A stretch of DNA of 64,000 bases from Sacculina carcini (lineage: Eukaryota > Arthropoda > Thecostraca > Sacculinidae), in assembly GCA_916048095.2 (NCBI GenBank), contig OU696582.1, positions 4,618,001 to 4,682,000 on the forward strand. Reading direction: 5' to 3'. The position numbers and the translations under genes are program-made. The notes under the pieces were generated by a model that was not told the origin of the DNA, searched no databases, and was given only the letters and a program-made list of their open reading frames with translations. Numbering within the stretch: the stretch's first letter is position 1; every line of letters begins with the position of its first letter. Shown here piece by piece: positions 63,403 through 64,000 of this stretch.

Positions 63403-64000
63403 GTTGGCACTTTGGCAGAGGACAAACCAGCTATTGAAAGAGATTTCGACTTGCGACTGATTCCGGAGTTTGACGGGAGCCAAGATATAACTGAGTGGCT
63501 TGGCATGGAAGAAGAAGCCTCAGGAGAGTTTCCGATGTTGCAGCAGTGGTGCAAATGTTGTCTGGAGACGCATATTCATTTGTTGACAGGCTTTCAGACA
63601 GTGATCAAATGGACATTGAGAAAGTCAGTCAAGCGTTGATCCAGGCTTTCGGTGCCGACCCGTATGTCTCGTATGACAAGCTAATAAGCCGTCGTCTCAT
63701 CGAAGAGGAATCAGCAGATGTTTTCTTGGCTGAATTGTAGAAGTTGGCCGCTAGATGTGGCATTTATGGAGACCTACCACTCAAGTGCGCATTTATCAGC
63801 TGATTACCTGAGAATGTACGTCACGTGCTGCGAGCGAACACAAAGCTAGATGGCATGTATCTTGAGGGTGTCTTGGAACGCGCACGTGTAATTCCGGATG
63901 ATTAGCGAAAGTGTGTCGGCTCAAAATGTCGTGTTTGTGCCGTGGGAAAGAGCACCACAAATAACAGTGCTAGCACTTACTCACCACGGTGCTATTTGTG
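63403..64000 (+). pseudogene. Family-A element K gag, cut by window end
   Basis: AERDFDLRLIPEFDG-like start (ERDFDLRLIPEFDGSQDITE). After a frameshift near 63530 come DAYSFVDRLSDSDQMDIEKV, YDKLISRRLIEEESADVFLA, then a stop at 63738-63740, KLAARCGIYGDLPLKCAFIS, another stop, LPENVRHVLRANTKLDG, and a knuckle beginning CYLC at the very end. Aligns throughout with A2 gag. Confidence 0.82.

Overview
This is a repeat-saturated stretch of an animal (metazoan) genome. Three things point to a eukaryotic animal: spliced exons of a DOMON-domain gene with exactly matching intron phases, animal-type LINEs and Ty3/Gypsy elements, and abundant GT, TA and CAA microsatellites. I cannot assign a phylum. Gag proteins with the CHCC motif, tRNA-Trp primer sites and a Skeletor-like DOMON gene suggest an invertebrate.

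The only host gene seen is on the + strand. Its exons lie at 35838-36068, 57885-58227 and 62748-62979. They encode the end of one DOMON domain, a linker, and most of a second DOMON domain. Introns of about 21.8 kb and 4.5 kb, and the sequence upstream, are packed with transposable elements.

0-10 kb: a LINE reverse-transcriptase (RT) fragment, a 19-bp minisatellite, a decayed family-A LTR element (+), and a largely readable Ty3/Gypsy element B (-). 10-35.6 kb: one CR1-like LINE (L, - strand, about 2.8 kb in total) has been cut into six pieces by nested insertions. These are Ty3 element C (putative 4-bp target-site duplication, TSD), CHCC-type Ty3 element D (TSD GTAC), an AT-rich repeat that is itself split by LTR element F (TSD AAAAT), the nearly perfect CHCC-type Ty3 element E (TSD GGTC, both ORFs open), and a 950-bp short non-autonomous (TRIM) element (TSD AGAT). 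A solo LTR of the F family (TSD GACAA) lies just beyond.

36-45 kb (intron): LINE I with a PHD-like finger, endonuclease and RT, two copies of a (CAA)n-tailed LINE, and the 5' half of another LINE with a 2A-like motif. 45.9-57.3 kb: AT-rich repeats interrupted by Ty3 element H (TSD GTAGC) and by family-A element A2 (TSD TTTTC, nearly intact). 58.6-62.4 kb: a deleted LTR element J with a piggyBac relic inside one of its LTRs; the other LTR preserves the empty site. The window ends in the start of another family-A element, K.

Most notable: (1) the six-piece LINE, which gives a relative insertion chronology; (2) a family of LTR elements (F, A2, K) whose primer-binding site directly abuts the LTR and is complementary to the 5' end of tRNA-Phe instead of a tRNA 3'-CCA end; (3) element H, with a long open pol whose first catalytic RT aspartate has become histidine; (4) templated fold-back inversions inside two element ORFs; (5) the split DOMON gene.
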